DNA of 64,000 nucleotides from contig NQMI01000016.1 in the NCBI GenBank assembly GCA_002270565.1, positions 288,236-352,235 of the forward strand. Direction: 5' to 3'. Shown here piece after piece: positions 11,533 to 22,648 of the stretch. Source of the DNA: Stenocarpella maydis (lineage: Eukaryota; Ascomycota; Sordariomycetes; Diaporthales; Diaporthaceae). A program made the translations under genes and the position numbers. The notes under the pieces are model-generated. The model did no database searches. It was not told the origin of the DNA and worked only from the letters and a program-made list of their open reading frames with translations. How positions within the stretch are numbered: position 1 is the first letter of the stretch; each line of letters opens with the position of its first letter.

Positions 11533-14500
11533 TCACTCCTTCACCCTCGGGCCCTGGCTCCGGCTCCTCGGCGCCCGCAGGTCACACTTGCGCACGACAG
11601 TAACATTGCCCCTGTCCTTGGAGTCCCTCACCACCACCAGCGCGAGGTCATCCCGCACCCCGCCGGCCGCCGACCTCCTTGAGGCCGCCGAGCCGCGCGA
11701 CGACACGCTCCGCGCCATGCTGGGCGCCCTGCTGCGGGCCTTGCGGCGCTCGGCCTGCGGCGGCGGCGGAGGCGGCGGCGGGAGGCCCGGGCTCGGGGGG
11801 ACGGGTATGTCGGCCGGGTTCTGCTGCTGCTGCTGCTCGCCGGGTGGGGGCGACCGCGGCAGGGGGATGCCCTGCGCAACACCGAGCCCCCCCGCGTCCT
11901 GGCCCGCGGCCGCGGCGCTCAGCGCCGCGATGAGGCTGTTGGCCGCCTGCAGCTGCTCCGCCAGCCGGGCGCACTCGCCCCTCAGCAAGGGGACCTTGGC
12001 CGCCTCCTCCTCGAGGGCCGGGACGCGCTCCGCGGCGGCCCTGGTGTGGCCCAGCTCGACCTGCGCGACGACCAGGGCCGAGGACGCCGCGTCGCGCTCG
12101 CCCTCGAGCTGGGTGATGCGCGCCCCCAGCTCCGTCTTGGTGGCCTCGAACTCGCCCACGAGCTCTGCGTTCCTGGCCTCCAGCTCGGCCGCCTTGGTCG
12201 TGAGCTCCTTGTTCTGGGCCCGCAGGGACTCTAGGTCAGGCGTCTCGGGCGCTGGTGAAGCCTCGACCACGACCTCGATCACGTCTGCTTTGGCGGTAGC
12301 TGGCTCTGGTGTGGGTTCCTTGGGCAGGGGCGGCGGTGCATCAACAGGTGTGGGCTCGGGCTGGGGCTGGGTCTTGGTCTCGTTGAGGGGGGCGGCGCGC
12401 CTCTGGAGCTCCTCGCGCTCCGCCGCCAGGGCCTTGGTGCTCTCCTGCAGCTTGGCTATCTCGCCCTCGGAGCTGGTGAGCTTGGTGCGGAGGTCGAGGA
12501 GGTCCTTCTCCTGGTCGACGGCGAGGAGCTTGTGCCCATCGAGCTGAGTCTGGAGAGCGTCTCGCTCCGAGGCCAGGGCATCCGCCCTGGACTGCTCAAC
12601 CACAGCCTTGGACCTCTCCTCGTCGGCCCGGGCCTTCTCTTCGCCGAGGCTGCCCTCGAGCGACTTGACGCTGTCCCTGAGCCTCTCGACATCGCCATGT
12701 GCGCCCTCGATGTGGACGTTGAGCACTGCGATCTGCTCCTCCAGGCCCTGGACCTGGAGCTCATGTCCCACAGTCAGGCCGGAGATGAGAGCATCCTTGG
12801 CGGCCTCAAGCCCTTCCATCTGCTTCTTGTGCTCGTCCCTGAGGGAGGCAATATGCTGCTGTGTTTCTTTGGCCCGGGCCTCGAGGCTGCTCGTCAGGTT
12901 CTTGATCTGCTCGTCCCGGTCTCTGAGCTGGTCTTGGAGCCCAGACTTTTCCCTCTCCAGGGCCCCGATCTGCACCATCAGCCCGTGCTTCTCCTCCACG
13001 AGCCCCCTCATCCCGTTCTCGAGCTCGGTGATGCGGTGCAGGTAGTTCTTGACGTCCTGGTACAGGCCGTCGCGCTCCGCGCGCAGCGCATTCATCTCCT
13101 TCTCCTGCTCGTCCACTCTTGTCTCGAGCGGGCCGACCCGGCTGGACAGCGACTCCTTGATGATCTGGAGCGAGGCCACCTGCTCAACGACGAACCGCTC
13201 CTTGTCGCTGACGTGGCTCAGCGTCTTGGACAGGTCGGCGCACCGCCTCTCGAACTCGTCCTTCATCTTCTGCAGGCCCGCGCGCTCCGCCTCGGCCGCC
13301 TCCAGCGCCTTGGCTTGCGCGTCGAACCTCGTCTTGAGGTCGGCCAGGATCTTTCCCTGGTCGATGAACGACTCCTGCAGCCTGTCGTGCTCCTTCTGCG
13401 CCTTCTCGATGTCGCTGAGCTTCTTGTCCATCTGCTGCCGCTCCTTCTGCCGCGCTTTCTCGCGCTCCTTGTCGGCCTTCTCGCGCTCCTTTTCTGCTCG
13501 CTCGCGCTCCTTGTTGGCCTGCTCGAGCTCGGCCTTCTCCTTTTGCAGCTTCTTCAGCTGGCGCTCGTGCTCCTTCTTGCGCTCGGCCTCGGCAGCCTCT
13601 TCTTTCAGTTTCCTCTCGAGCTCCGCCCTCTCCTTCTCCCGGATCCGGAGCTTGTTCTTCTCAATCTCCAGCTCTAGCTTCTGGATCTCCTTGGTCTGAT
13701 GGACGAGCTCCTTGCTGAGGTTCTTCTCCTGCTCCGAGACAGCTGGCGCGGCGGGCTTCTGTTCCACCTTGACCTTGACCCTCTCGGGCTCTGCAAACCT
13801 CACCGATGGGACCCGCTTGAGGGCTGGTGCCGGCGCCGGCGCCGGCGCGGGTCTTGCCTCCTTGGCCTGGCTCTGCTCGAGCTTGAGCTGGGCAATCTTG
13901 TCGACCAGCGCCTCTTCCACCAGCTGCCTCTTGCGGGCGTCATCGCGGTGCTCGCGCGAGTCTGTGGACCGGTTGACCTCGATGTGGATATGAGGAGCGC
14001 TGCTCGTGCTGCCCCTGGCTGCTGAAGAAGTTGAGGAGGTGGTGTATGCCTTGGAAGAGTGGCTGCTCGACACCGCCTTGGTCGAGGATGAGGACGACGA
14101 CTCCTTGCTTCCACTGGAGAGGATGGACTTCTGCGTCGTGTGGCGGAGAATCGACGGCCGCGGGGTCTGAGCTGCTGAGCGGGACTGCGCCTGCTCTTGT
14201 GCATGTGCCTGTGTGGGCGTCGTGGTCCTAGATGAGGCTGTTGTCTGGGTCGGCGTGATGTTGTAGGTGTCGCCCTTCTCGGTCATGTCCGACATGACAC
14301 TTGTAGCGTTCGTGCTGGTCGACAGGCAAGATGCGCTGTCGCCCTCCGAGTCCCACGTGTTGTCACTCGAGAAGTGATCCATGGACATGTTGGAGTTGGA
14401 CATGGACAGCTGGGTCGACAGGTCCGTCGGCCGGCGATACGGGCCAGAAGACTCAGCTGGGAAGGCACCAGGCATGTGCATCGGCAACGGGGGCTGGCTC

Positions 14501-15180
14501 ATCTGCGGTCCCATACCTCCCGGGTGGCCCAGGTGGCCCGGACCTGGCGTGCCGCTCGCGAAGGGGTTGGACGCCAGAGGAGGTACCGATCGGCTGCTGT
14601 TCGAGGGCACGGGAGGCGGCTGCGGTGCCGCCGGTGCCTCTCTGATCCCATGCTGGCTGCCGAAGATGGTCTGTTGCGGGTTGCTGGAGTACATGGACGT
14701 GGGGCGCTGATAGGCCGGGGCGGTCGCACTGTGCGACACCTGTGGCCTGTACGGCTCCTGCTCGAGTCCATATACCGGTCGTGCAGGGAGGGCGCCGGCG
14801 ATGGAGCTGGGTCGCGCAGTGCTGGCTGATCTGGTGGTCCTTGAAGGGCGAGGCGAGGCACCCTGCTGAGAGGAGCCGTTGCTGTTGGATGACGGCGGGG
14901 AGCTCCCCGTGGACGCCTTGGTCGAGCTCATCGAGACCCCGGATGTCTCAGAGACCTCGTCATAGTCCATGTGCCGAGACAGCCCGTGAGACTTGGTGTC
15001 ATGGGAGCTCGACCGTGTCGACGCGGACCTCGATGGCCTCGTGGCGGACGACTCGGCGCTGGCTTCAGTGCCGGCTCGCTGGCTGTCTCGGTGATTGTGG
15101 CTGGCCTGGCTCTTGCTGTCCCCGGTGCGGAAGTAGTCCATGCCTGGGATGGCCCAGGACTGTGAGGAGCGAGAAGTCAT
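11533..15180 (-). CDS. Large low-complexity and coiled-coil protein (1,215 aa), unknown function
   Basis: Single uninterrupted frame of 1,215 residues. The start at 15180 (MTSRSSQSWAIPGMDYFRTG) was chosen over an upstream Met at 15507 because the 109 extra residues are UTR-like. Residues 1 to about 480 are Ser/Thr/Pro-rich and probably disordered. About 480-1080 is a long, highly charged coiled coil with dense ERE/KEK heptads, many Lys/Glu blocks near 560-680 and SMC/myosin-like spacing, but no ATPase motifs. It is followed by a Pro/Glu linker, more coiled coil, a Gln run, a polyproline run (PGLPPPPPPPP) and a short basic C-terminus (VVVRDSKDRGNVTVVRKCDLR) that looks conserved. Such architecture suits a cytoskeletal, septal or polarity scaffold; this is inference from composition only. 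Confidence 0.85.
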   Translation of the reverse strand: MTSRSSQSWAIPGMDYFRTGDSKSQASHNHRDSQRAGTEASAESSATRPSRSASTRSSSHDTKSHGLSRHMDYDEVSETSGVSMSSTKASTGSSPPSSNSNGSSQQGASPRPSRTTRSASTARPSSIAGALPARPVYGLEQEPYRPQVSHSATAPAYQRPTSMYSSNPQQTIFGSQHGIREAPAAPQPPPVPSNSSRSVPPLASNPFASGTPGPGHLGHPGGMGPQMSQPPLPMHMPGAFPAESSGPYRRPTDLSTQLSMSNSNMSMDHFSSDNTWDSEGDSASCLSTSTNATSVMSDMTEKGDTYNITPTQTTASSRTTTPTQAHAQEQAQSRSAAQTPRPSILRHTTQKSILSSGSKESSSSSSTKAVSSSHSSKAYTTSSTSSAARGSTSSAPHIHIEVNRSTDSREHRDDARKRQLVEEALVDKIAQLKLEQSQAKEARPAPAPAPAPALKRVPSVRFAEPERVKVKVEQKPAAPAVSEQEKNLSKELVHQTKEIQKLELEIEKNKLRIREKERAELERKLKEEAAEAERKKEHERQLKKLQKEKAELEQANKERERAEKEREKADKEREKARQKERQQMDKKLSDIEKAQKEHDRLQESFIDQGKILADLKTRFDAQAKALEAAEAERAGLQKMKDEFERRCADLSKTLSHVSDKERFVVEQVASLQIIKESLSSRVGPLETRVDEQEKEMNALRAERDGLYQDVKNYLHRITELENGMRGLVEEKHGLMVQIGALEREKSGLQDQLRDRDEQIKNLTSSLEARAKETQQHIASLRDEHKKQMEGLEAAKDALISGLTVGHELQVQGLEEQIAVLNVHIEGAHGDVERLRDSVKSLEGSLGEEKARADEERSKAVVEQSRADALASERDALQTQLDGHKLLAVDQEKDLLDLRTKLTSSEGEIAKLQESTKALAAEREELQRRAAPLNETKTQPQPEPTPVDAPPPLPKEPTPEPATAKADVIEVVVEASPAPETPDLESLRAQNKELTTKAAELEARNAELVGEFEATKTELGARITQLEGERDAASSALVVAQVELGHTRAAAERVPALEEEAAKVPLLRGECARLAEQLQAANSLIAALSAAAAGQDAGGLGVAQGIPLPRSPPPGEQQQQQNPADIPVPPSPGLPPPPPPPPQAERRKARSRAPSMARSVSSRGSAASRRSAAGGVRDDLALVVVRDSKDRGNVTVVRKCDLRAPRSRSQGPRVKE

Positions 15181-18100
15181 TGCTGCTGCCCACTGCTCGG
15201 TTTCCTGCCGCTGTTTGTGTTTCCTCCAATATCCTGCCGGGTGGTGAATGTGCTGATGTGCAATCAATCTCAGCGGTCTCGGTAGCGCCTGGTGCTGTGG
15301 TACTGGAGTTGGAGGGACTTGATGCTCATGGTATTTCAGCAGAGTTGGATGTGTGGTGAGTCGCTGTTGACTTTTTCTGCTTGTCGGGACGGATGAGCAG
15401 GGCGAGGCACCCCGGACCAGAAGAGCAAGGTGAGCTGCAGTATAAGAGGGAGCGATGTCAAACCGCAGGGCCGGGCCAGCGTCAGACAGGCACAGAGGCA
15501 ACACCACCCACCCAGGCCAGCAGTCGATAAATGTTGCGTCTCAAGGGCGGTTCTGCGCACAAATAATTGCTGTGGCAGGCTTCCCAAAGGGGCAAGACGG
15601 GCTGTTCCTCGCCTTTCCGTCCCGCGATGCAAGCCTTGGTTGGGCACCGATGACATGGGGGGGGGGGAGGGCCCCAGCTTCCAGCCAACAGGGGAGACGC
15701 TGTCGACGGCAGGATGCATTTGTGTTCCTGCCCTGCGTCTGCACGCCCCGGCAGCCCTGCACATCCACATCCCATCGTGCAGCTGTGTGGCCTGCTACTG
15801 CTAGACTGCATCAAACGAACCCTGCTGATAAGGGGCCGAGGTGCACCTGGACATGCCGTTGCCACACTCGGGAATAACTCGACAGGGACGACGGCAAGAC
15901 GGGTCTGGAGATGGCGGGATCCGGTGGCTCTGGGTGGAGGGTGTGGCCCGCCCCGGATTTTCCAGGGGTTGCAGACATGGTCGATGTGACGGTTTTCTGT
16001 GGACGGCAATACTCTTCTCCCCCCGCGGTGCCCACTTTGCTGCGTCCAGCAGTGAGTGTACTCCGTAGTGTAGTGTACACCGCGTTTTGGGGCTTGTCTG
16101 TGAGTCAAGCTCTGTCTGTCTGGTCTAGACTAGTGTAGTGTACGGGTAGATGATACCTGGATACTTCTTGGGGCTGCACGTGGGCTGGTCATAATGCCGA
16201 GGGTTTGTTTTGTGGGTGGCAAAAAATTAGATTCTTCGCGTTCCTTGTGCGACCTTCAGGGTGTTGGCGGCCCTCTGACTGTCTGCCCAAATCCTGATGG
16301 CCTCACACGCACTCACGCACGCACGCGCGCACACGAGCTGATCGGTGCTGAGCTGTCTGCTCCTTTCACCAGTCGCTGGCGATGACGGCCTGCGCTGTGC
16401 GACCTGGCTTGGCTCAGATGACGGCTCGACAGGCCTGACTGGCTCGACAGCCCGGGGGCGCTGCCGAGTGCATGTCGGGCCTGCCCTGCTCTGTGTGGTG
16501 GTTTCCCATTCCCAGCCACCGCCGGCGCTCTGCATTGGGTTGCTTCCCGGAAGGCAGTCAAAGTGGGGCATGGCTGCAGCCTGCAGTCACCTGCCTGCCT
16601 GCGCGCACATCATGGTCAGGATAAAAAGGCACGGGCAGACGGGAGGGCAAGGAGGGGGGCCAGCTTGCTGCCCGACTTGTTCTTCCTGCCGTCCCAGCAT
16701 CGGCCCCAGCCCAACCCGGCCCCTGATTCGCCCATGCGTCTTCGGATCGGCAATACTAGGACGACCCTTGGGAGAAAACTTACCACCCTCTTCCGGCCGG
16801 ACGAGACGCTGTGTGTCAGGCCGCCGTCATCCCCTGTCATGTTCTATTCCCGTCCTTACCCCAGAGAGAGGGCACTGCATCCTTGGTCAAGTATTTACTC
16901 GAGTAGGTAGGCCAAACGTGCGGATATGTGCTATACGCGGCGGGCACCGGTCCAGGGCTGCAATGGCATTTTGGCGGCAAGTCAATCTCGGCGCCTTTCT
17001 GCTGGACCAGCAGGAGATCCACAGTACATAGTGCACATGGCACATGCAAGTTGTCTACGGAGTACACATGCACCGTATCTCCCTTTACTGCGTCAGTGGG
17101 TGGTATGGGGCCTTTGACGCTGCCGCACACGGGTAGGGCTGCGTTGCCATGTGTTGGCCCAGCAGCCACTAACTCGTCTGCTCCGCTCTGAGGTCAGGGT
17201 CATACCTACGCCTCGGCGCAGCCCAGGGTCTGGCAGGGCAAAAGGCACTAGAGCAGCTGGTCAAATCAGGTGCGGTCCGGCCTCCGTGGCTCGAGGCTTG
17301 ACGGCTTATAAGCATGGGTCTGACTGGATCCTATCCTGCATACTCCAGGCTTGGGCACCTCTCCCGTTTGTTTGTATACGGTTGCTTGGCCTCTGACTAT
17401 GATGCGCCTGTCAAGGAGGTCGCCTCGCAACTGATAATGCACACGCAGTATGGCACAAGGACATACGGCCGACAGACATGTCGAACCAGGTATAAATATA
17501 ATACAAATCACTCGCAGGGCCCCTCTTGGGTGTCTGAGTGAGTCCGCACTGTAGCCAGGCCGCGTCGAGATGCGCATACTAATCCAAATGCTGTCATGCC
17601 CAACACAAGCCCCACGGCTTTGGTTCGTTAGTGCCGCACGTCTAGCAGGTATGGTCTCCAATGGGGCAGCAATAGCTCTGTCCTACGAGGCACAATCCGC
17701 CAGCTGTGCCGTGTTCCAGCGTTGCTGCCCTGCGGCAACCTGGATGGTGGCTCGTCCACGTATGTTATCCCGCCAAGTGACTACGCCGCGGTACCTAAGT
17801 TTTGTGTGGCAATCTCCAGGCGCCCACGCACTTTTGACCCAACATGCTGCTTCTTCAAGAGGCTGTGCCAGGGAGGGCTGGGACGGCGGTGGCACTGACG
17901 GGCGTGAAGCCTGGATTTGAGGCTGGATTTGAACGGCCCGAGGTCAGTTTGCTGGTATTTTGGCTAATCCTCTGCTGATCGAAGCTGGACCTTGACTGTG
18001 CATGCGCTCGGCAGCGCGTCTCCTGCTCAGATGACTCGGGCGGGATGGTGCATGATGTGAGCGCAGCGCCCTGACGAATCACTCAAGCTCCCATGGGCCT

Positions 18101-18516
18101 CTGTCAAGCGTACTGGGTACGGGCTAAGAGTCTCCCTGTTGTTTATATCGCACAGCCTGGGCCCTTCTCAGTAGGTCATCTTGGTAGTCCCGATGGGGTC
18201 ATCCTAGTGCTGGCCATGTCATGCCTCTGATGGTCCTCGCAAACCGCAGCTTGGTCTTATCATTTCACTCAGTGACCCGGCCCCGGGCATCAGTGCGGGT
18301 TCAATATGAGCTACAAACATGCATCAAATTGAAAGGCAGGTTGTACTGCAATAAACCATCATTCCTATTTCTTTCAACCAACTACATGTTGCAACATTAG
18401 CCATGCCTTTGCGAGTTCCTGGATTCAGAATCCGGCACCACCAAGCCACCTCACAATGCCCTGTCCCTTGTGAGCCATGCTCTCCTGTCCCACCTCCTCT
18501 GACTTCCGTTTCAGCC
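15181..18516. other. 3.3-kb spacer, promoter side of the coiled-coil gene
   Basis: No supported gene. It contains GC-rich low-complexity stretches, a G run at 15659-15667, a CA/CG-rich microsatellite near 16306-16334, and two copies of the TACTCCGTA motif (16059-16067, and 17056-17064 inverted). Confidence 0.5.
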
Positions 18517-19885
18517 TTACTTCGTTGCTCGGTGCAAATGGACACAGCCCCTCAGCTTCCGAATCGCGCTCACAGCCTCCATGTTGGAGGGACGGATAGC
18601 TCCTCTCTCAACCAAGACAGTGTGCAATATCTTCCCAACCTCACATTTCCCCACGTCCTGAGTTCGCATCTCACAAGGGGTGCCAGTGCTGGAGAAGTCG
18701 CCGGTCGTGACACATTCCTGGAAACTCGCATTCTCATGAATTCCACCACCACGTTCCCAGAGTCCGCTGAGGAATTCATCATACGGATACCAACGGCCGC
18801 CTAGTCCCAATCAGTGATAGCGATGAGCCTCTTTTGCCCAGTGTCGTATACCATGTTGCCCATTGCTGAAATGTAACGGGGTTGCCAGTGGGCAAAGACT
18901 CCGTACAAGTTTGTGCAGGTAGATCACTATACGTTCTGAGGTCACCATGAATGAGAACCCAGACAACACCTCGTCACTACCTAATACCTGACCAACCAAC
19001 ACCATCATTTTTCAATGACGACTTTATATGGTCCCTCATGCCACCGGCCCTCCAGCCTCGTAGTAACGAGCTCTTCTCTGAGCCGTGAGGTTGAGCCATG
19101 CTCATAGCCTCGCGGTCCACAGACTGGAGTAAGTGTCCCAGGGGATCCCGCCGAGGAGCACCATTTGACTGCCCCATGATGATCTGGCCGTTGTCACAAA
19201 AGACCAGACCTTCAAATTGAGCAACGGATTCAGGGGACTGGCGTTGTCCGGATGGACACAAAACGAATCCACAATTCGTCGGACCACCAAAGCTTCCTCC
19301 TCCAGCGGCAAGGTTGGGCGTGCCGCGCCCAATCCCAAACCGCGCCCAAAGCCGACGATGGTCCAACCAGACTCCGCCCCATCCGGCTGCTTGCCAGAGC
19401 CGGGTGGATCCCACGCGTATACCGCGGGCATGACAAGGGGGCGGTTGTCTTTTTCTAGTGGCTGTCGCGGGTGGGTATCGGGCCGATATTGGGAAGCAGC
19501 CCCGTTCCCGACCCGGTTGGCATTGTTGAGTCCCTCGGCACGTGGGTTGCTGAGACGAACAACCAGCACGGGAGCTCCATCTTTTGGTAGCGCAGAGGTG
19601 CCTGGCTGCTAACCCAAGAGTGTGGACTGATCTGCCGTTGCTGGAAAGCTGAGACTTACCTTGTAGATAAGGTTGTTGAAGTGGGAAGGGACAGAACACA
19701 TCATATGCCAGCGGTTCTACCGAGGCGGGCTACATGTCGTCCGTGATAGTCAGCGCTGCGGCATATCCCTCAGTCAAGGCATAACTTGGGCTTCACATGA
19801 TGAAACCATGATCACGAAAGGTTCTGTCAACAACATCAAGCAGACGCTGGTAGCATTCCTCGTTGGCATTGCTGTTCGAGGCCAT
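18517..19885 (-). pseudogene. Decayed aminoglycoside phosphotransferase (APH)-family gene
   Basis: Pieces of one fungal APH/choline-kinase-like protein lie in order on the minus strand but in different frames. They are the N-terminus from Met 19885 (ECYQRLLDVVDRTFRDHGFI), FNNLIYK, VLVVRLSNPRAEGLNNANRV, VMPAVYAWDPPGSG, FEGLVFCDNGQII, then LLGGIPWDTYSSLW in another frame, SLLRGWRAGGMRDHI, the catalytic-loop element VLIHGDL (18938-18949) and the metal-site region AITDWD. A TAG (18801-18803) follows DWD where related proteins carry an aromatic residue. The tail keeps DEFLSGLWERGGGIHE. Frame changes near 19225, 19165, 19100 and 18950 cannot all be introns. Known role of the family: ATP-dependent small-molecule kinase. 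Here it is probably non-functional. Confidence 0.7.
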
Positions 19886-21598
19886 TGTAGGTCCACCAGA
19901 CAAGCTTGGAGGTATGGGACGAGGAAGTTGAAAAAAGGAAATAATTGGGGACGGACAGGTAATGCCAATGCCGGCAGGCTCGGCGAGGCTCCGTTTTTCA
20001 TAAGAGTTATAGACTTGAGGGTATTTATACTTTCAGAGGTGCCCTCGGTGGTCAAATCCCCAGCACAGCATAGGCAGCAAGCAGAGGAATTAGCGCCTGT
20101 CTGCTTCTTTGTGCTTCTTTGTACTTGAGTAATAGAGACTGTCCTCAGACACGGTCCTTATCACGAACACTGGGCGCTATTCAATCTACCTACATGCGTG
20201 CCCCCTTGCTGCTGGACTCTTTGGTTTCTTGCCACCGGGCTGCCGATTTAACTCCGAAGTGACGACTCGAATCCGTGGCCGGTGGATGGCTGGGCGACAG
20301 CAAAAGAAATGCCTCAGTGTCGAAGCTATCATGAGCTACAACCTGTCCTCTTTCCTCATTTGTTATTTCCCCGTGCTGAGTGCATCTGAGCCACGGCCAG
20401 CAGGCGCATGGGAGGAGTCCAGGACAGGGCCCAAATCCTATAGCAATGGGCAGCCGAATAAGTGACACAGCATGCATGGATGACGCCCGCACGAACGATT
20501 GAGCCCGGGCTCAGTATACGAGCGGCGCAGCTCTGGTGAGATCCTCGGGCTCATAATTTGGAGACTAACATGCCTGATAAGTGTGATATCCAAGCTGCAG
20601 CAAGTTGACTCCGCAAATAGGGTACGTGGTCGTGTCGCGCACTTGTGCAAGGTTGCTGGTTCTCAAAACATTCCTGTGACTCTCACAGCTAACCCAGACT
20701 TGAATATGTCTTGACACCCAAAAGTTCCAACTGTTAGGATGCGGCTGCCACCTCATTCCCGAGATCACTCTGAAAGCTGATCTCCGAAGCTCCAGAGCTG
20801 TTGGGAAGGTGCTGTAACAGAAGCTAGGCCCACAGTCCTGGGGGGGACTGTGGCACGGAAGAGCAAGCCGTCATCAGCGAAGCCGGAGGAATCATCCATC
20901 TTACGACATAGATGCAGGAGTTAATGGCGGCGAGAAGGAAATTGGTTCATACAGCTCACTCCGGGTTGCCTTGTTTAGTACATAGCCTTTAGTGTAGAGA
21001 AGACGCCGATAGCAGAACAGCCCCGAACCAGAGCCCAATACGGCGCAATTTCACCACCAAGTTGGTTACCAACTTAGCAGACATCATACTTGGGGGGAAA
21101 CAGTAGTCTCACTTGTTTCAAATTCACAACGAGGCCCCTCTTCGGACGCCGGGTCATGGAGAGTCGCAGGTTCCCTGTGTCCGAGGATACCGATGTTTTT
21201 AACACACTCAAATTAGCAAATGGCGATGATGCTGTTTTGGTGTTTGAAATGCCACATTTAACATGTTGGTACGAATTGGCGAGATCGAGGCAGCCTCATT
21301 GGTTCCTTTGGGGAGACGAGGCCCAGGTAGAGCAATGTCACCGAATTCCAGCACAGAGTCAAGTCAAGCTTTCCACTCACGGAAGCGGAGGCGAATAGCA
21401 CAAGATTTTTTGCAATTCAGGGAGCAGTGAGCAGTGAGATTTGAGAAATCCGGTCTCTTCCTTATCCGCACCTATATATATATATATATAAATGTACAAT
21501 GAATATTTAACTATATACCAGAAGCCTTTTCACGCCACCAAGGGGCAGGTAGAAGGTGCTCCGGCGAAAACACGGCCTGCAGTCTCTGCCCCTGCCGC
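19886..21598. other. Spacer between phosphotransferase relic and AA9 gene
   Basis: No supportable gene. A (TA)n tract at about 21473-21490 lies in the presumed 3' UTR of the AA9 gene. Confidence 0.5.
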
Positions 21599-22648
21599 TT
21601 AGGCGCACTGGTGGTACCACTCGTTGATGACCTTGCAGCTCCCGGCAGAGCAGCAGCTGGAGCCGGTGAACATCTTGCCGCCGCACTGCTGCCACATGGG
21701 GGCGCAGCTGCCGGACTGGGCGGGGGCGGGGGACGAGGCAGGAGGGTCCTGGGCCGGGGCCGGGGCGGGGGACGCAGCGGCACAGGCAGGGTCGCTGTCC
21801 GAAGAGGCAGCGCTGTCGGAAGCAGCGGGGGCGGAGGACGAGCCGGAGGACGACGAGCCGGAGGACGACGAGTCGGAGGAGGTGGCGGCAGCAGCAGAGA
21901 CACCACCAGAGTTGCCGCCCTTCCAGACGGCGGGGCCGGGCATGGGGAAGGGCTTCGCGCCGTTGTAGATGCTGAAGTTGGCGTAGGGGTCGGAGGCCTT
22001 GTAGGCGCCGGGGAACTTGACGGTGGGGCCGGGGGTGCCGCTGCCGCCGCCGGTGACGTTGACCTGGACGCAGGACACGTAGTGCTCGGGCTGGTTGACG
22101 TGGGAGCGGTGGACGCCAATGTGCTCGAAGCGCATGAGGTAGCCGCCGCTGGGGGTGTCCTTGGGCACGGTGGCGGCGATCCAGTCGCGGTCGTAGGTGC
22201 ACCAGGCGTCCTTGGTGAAGTCGGCGCCCTGGTTGCACACGCCCTCGTCGAAGACCTTGAACCAGTCGCCGGAGCCGTCGTAGGCCTTGACGTCGTCGCC
22301 GGGGGCGCGCGACATGTAGACGAGGCCGGGGCCCGGGTGCTGCATCTTGGCGCCGACGCCCAGCTTGACGCGCACCTCCTCGCCGGCCTTGACGGTCAGC
22401 ACGTCCGTCTTGGCGGCGTTGGTGAAGGCGCCCTGGTTGCAGCGCGCGTCGGGCCCGTCGATGGTGGAGCCATCGCGGATGTCGGCGGCTGGGTTGGAGG
22501 AGAACTTGATGGGGTTGTAGGCGACGGCGCGGGTCGACGCGCGGATGTACTTGGTAGACTCGGCACCGTTGATGATGTTGGCGTTGAAGAAGTAGTGGGC
22601 AGAGGCGACTGGGCCCAGGGCACCGAGGACGAGAGGTGAGAACTTCAT
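21599..22648 (-). CDS. AA9 lytic polysaccharide monooxygenase with C-terminal CBM1
   Basis: Intronless, 349 residues. A 17-residue signal peptide (MKFSPLVLGALGPVASA) ends so that His18 becomes the mature N-terminus, the first half of the copper histidine brace. His104 (KMQHPGPG) fits the second copper histidine and Tyr190 (EHYVSCVQVNV) the axial tyrosine of AA9. The catalytic domain runs to about residue 245. A Ser/Ala/Pro/Asp-rich linker of about 70 residues follows, then a canonical family 1 carbohydrate-binding module (residues 315-349; QQCGG, SSCCSAGSC, WYHQC). Known family chemistry is copper-dependent oxidative cleavage of cellulose or hemicellulose using H2O2 or O2 plus an electron donor, outside the cell. 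The CBM1 points to crystalline cellulose. Regiospecificity cannot be read from the sequence. Confidence 0.96.
   Translation of the reverse strand: MKFSPLVLGALGPVASAHYFFNANIINGAESTKYIRASTRAVAYNPIKFSSNPAADIRDGSTIDGPDARCNQGAFTNAAKTDVLTVKAGEEVRVKLGVGAKMQHPGPGLVYMSRAPGDDVKAYDGSGDWFKVFDEGVCNQGADFTKDAWCTYDRDWIAATVPKDTPSGGYLMRFEHIGVHRSHVNQPEHYVSCVQVNVTGGGSGTPGPTVKFPGAYKASDPYANFSIYNGAKPFPMPGPAVWKGGNSGGVSAAAATSSDSSSSGSSSSGSSSAPAASDSAASSDSDPACAAASPAPAPAQDPPASSPAPAQSGSCAPMWQQCGGKMFTGSSCCSAGSCKVINEWYHQCA

Noticed and set aside
12532..13677. 381-residue open frame opposite the coiled-coil gene
   Set aside because: It is Leu-rich because it is antisense to Lys/Glu-rich coiled-coil codons; no protein features of its own.
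21611..22639. 342-residue Gly/Val-rich frame opposite the AA9 gene
   Set aside because: Antisense shadow; the AA9 frame has clear catalytic and CBM1 motifs.
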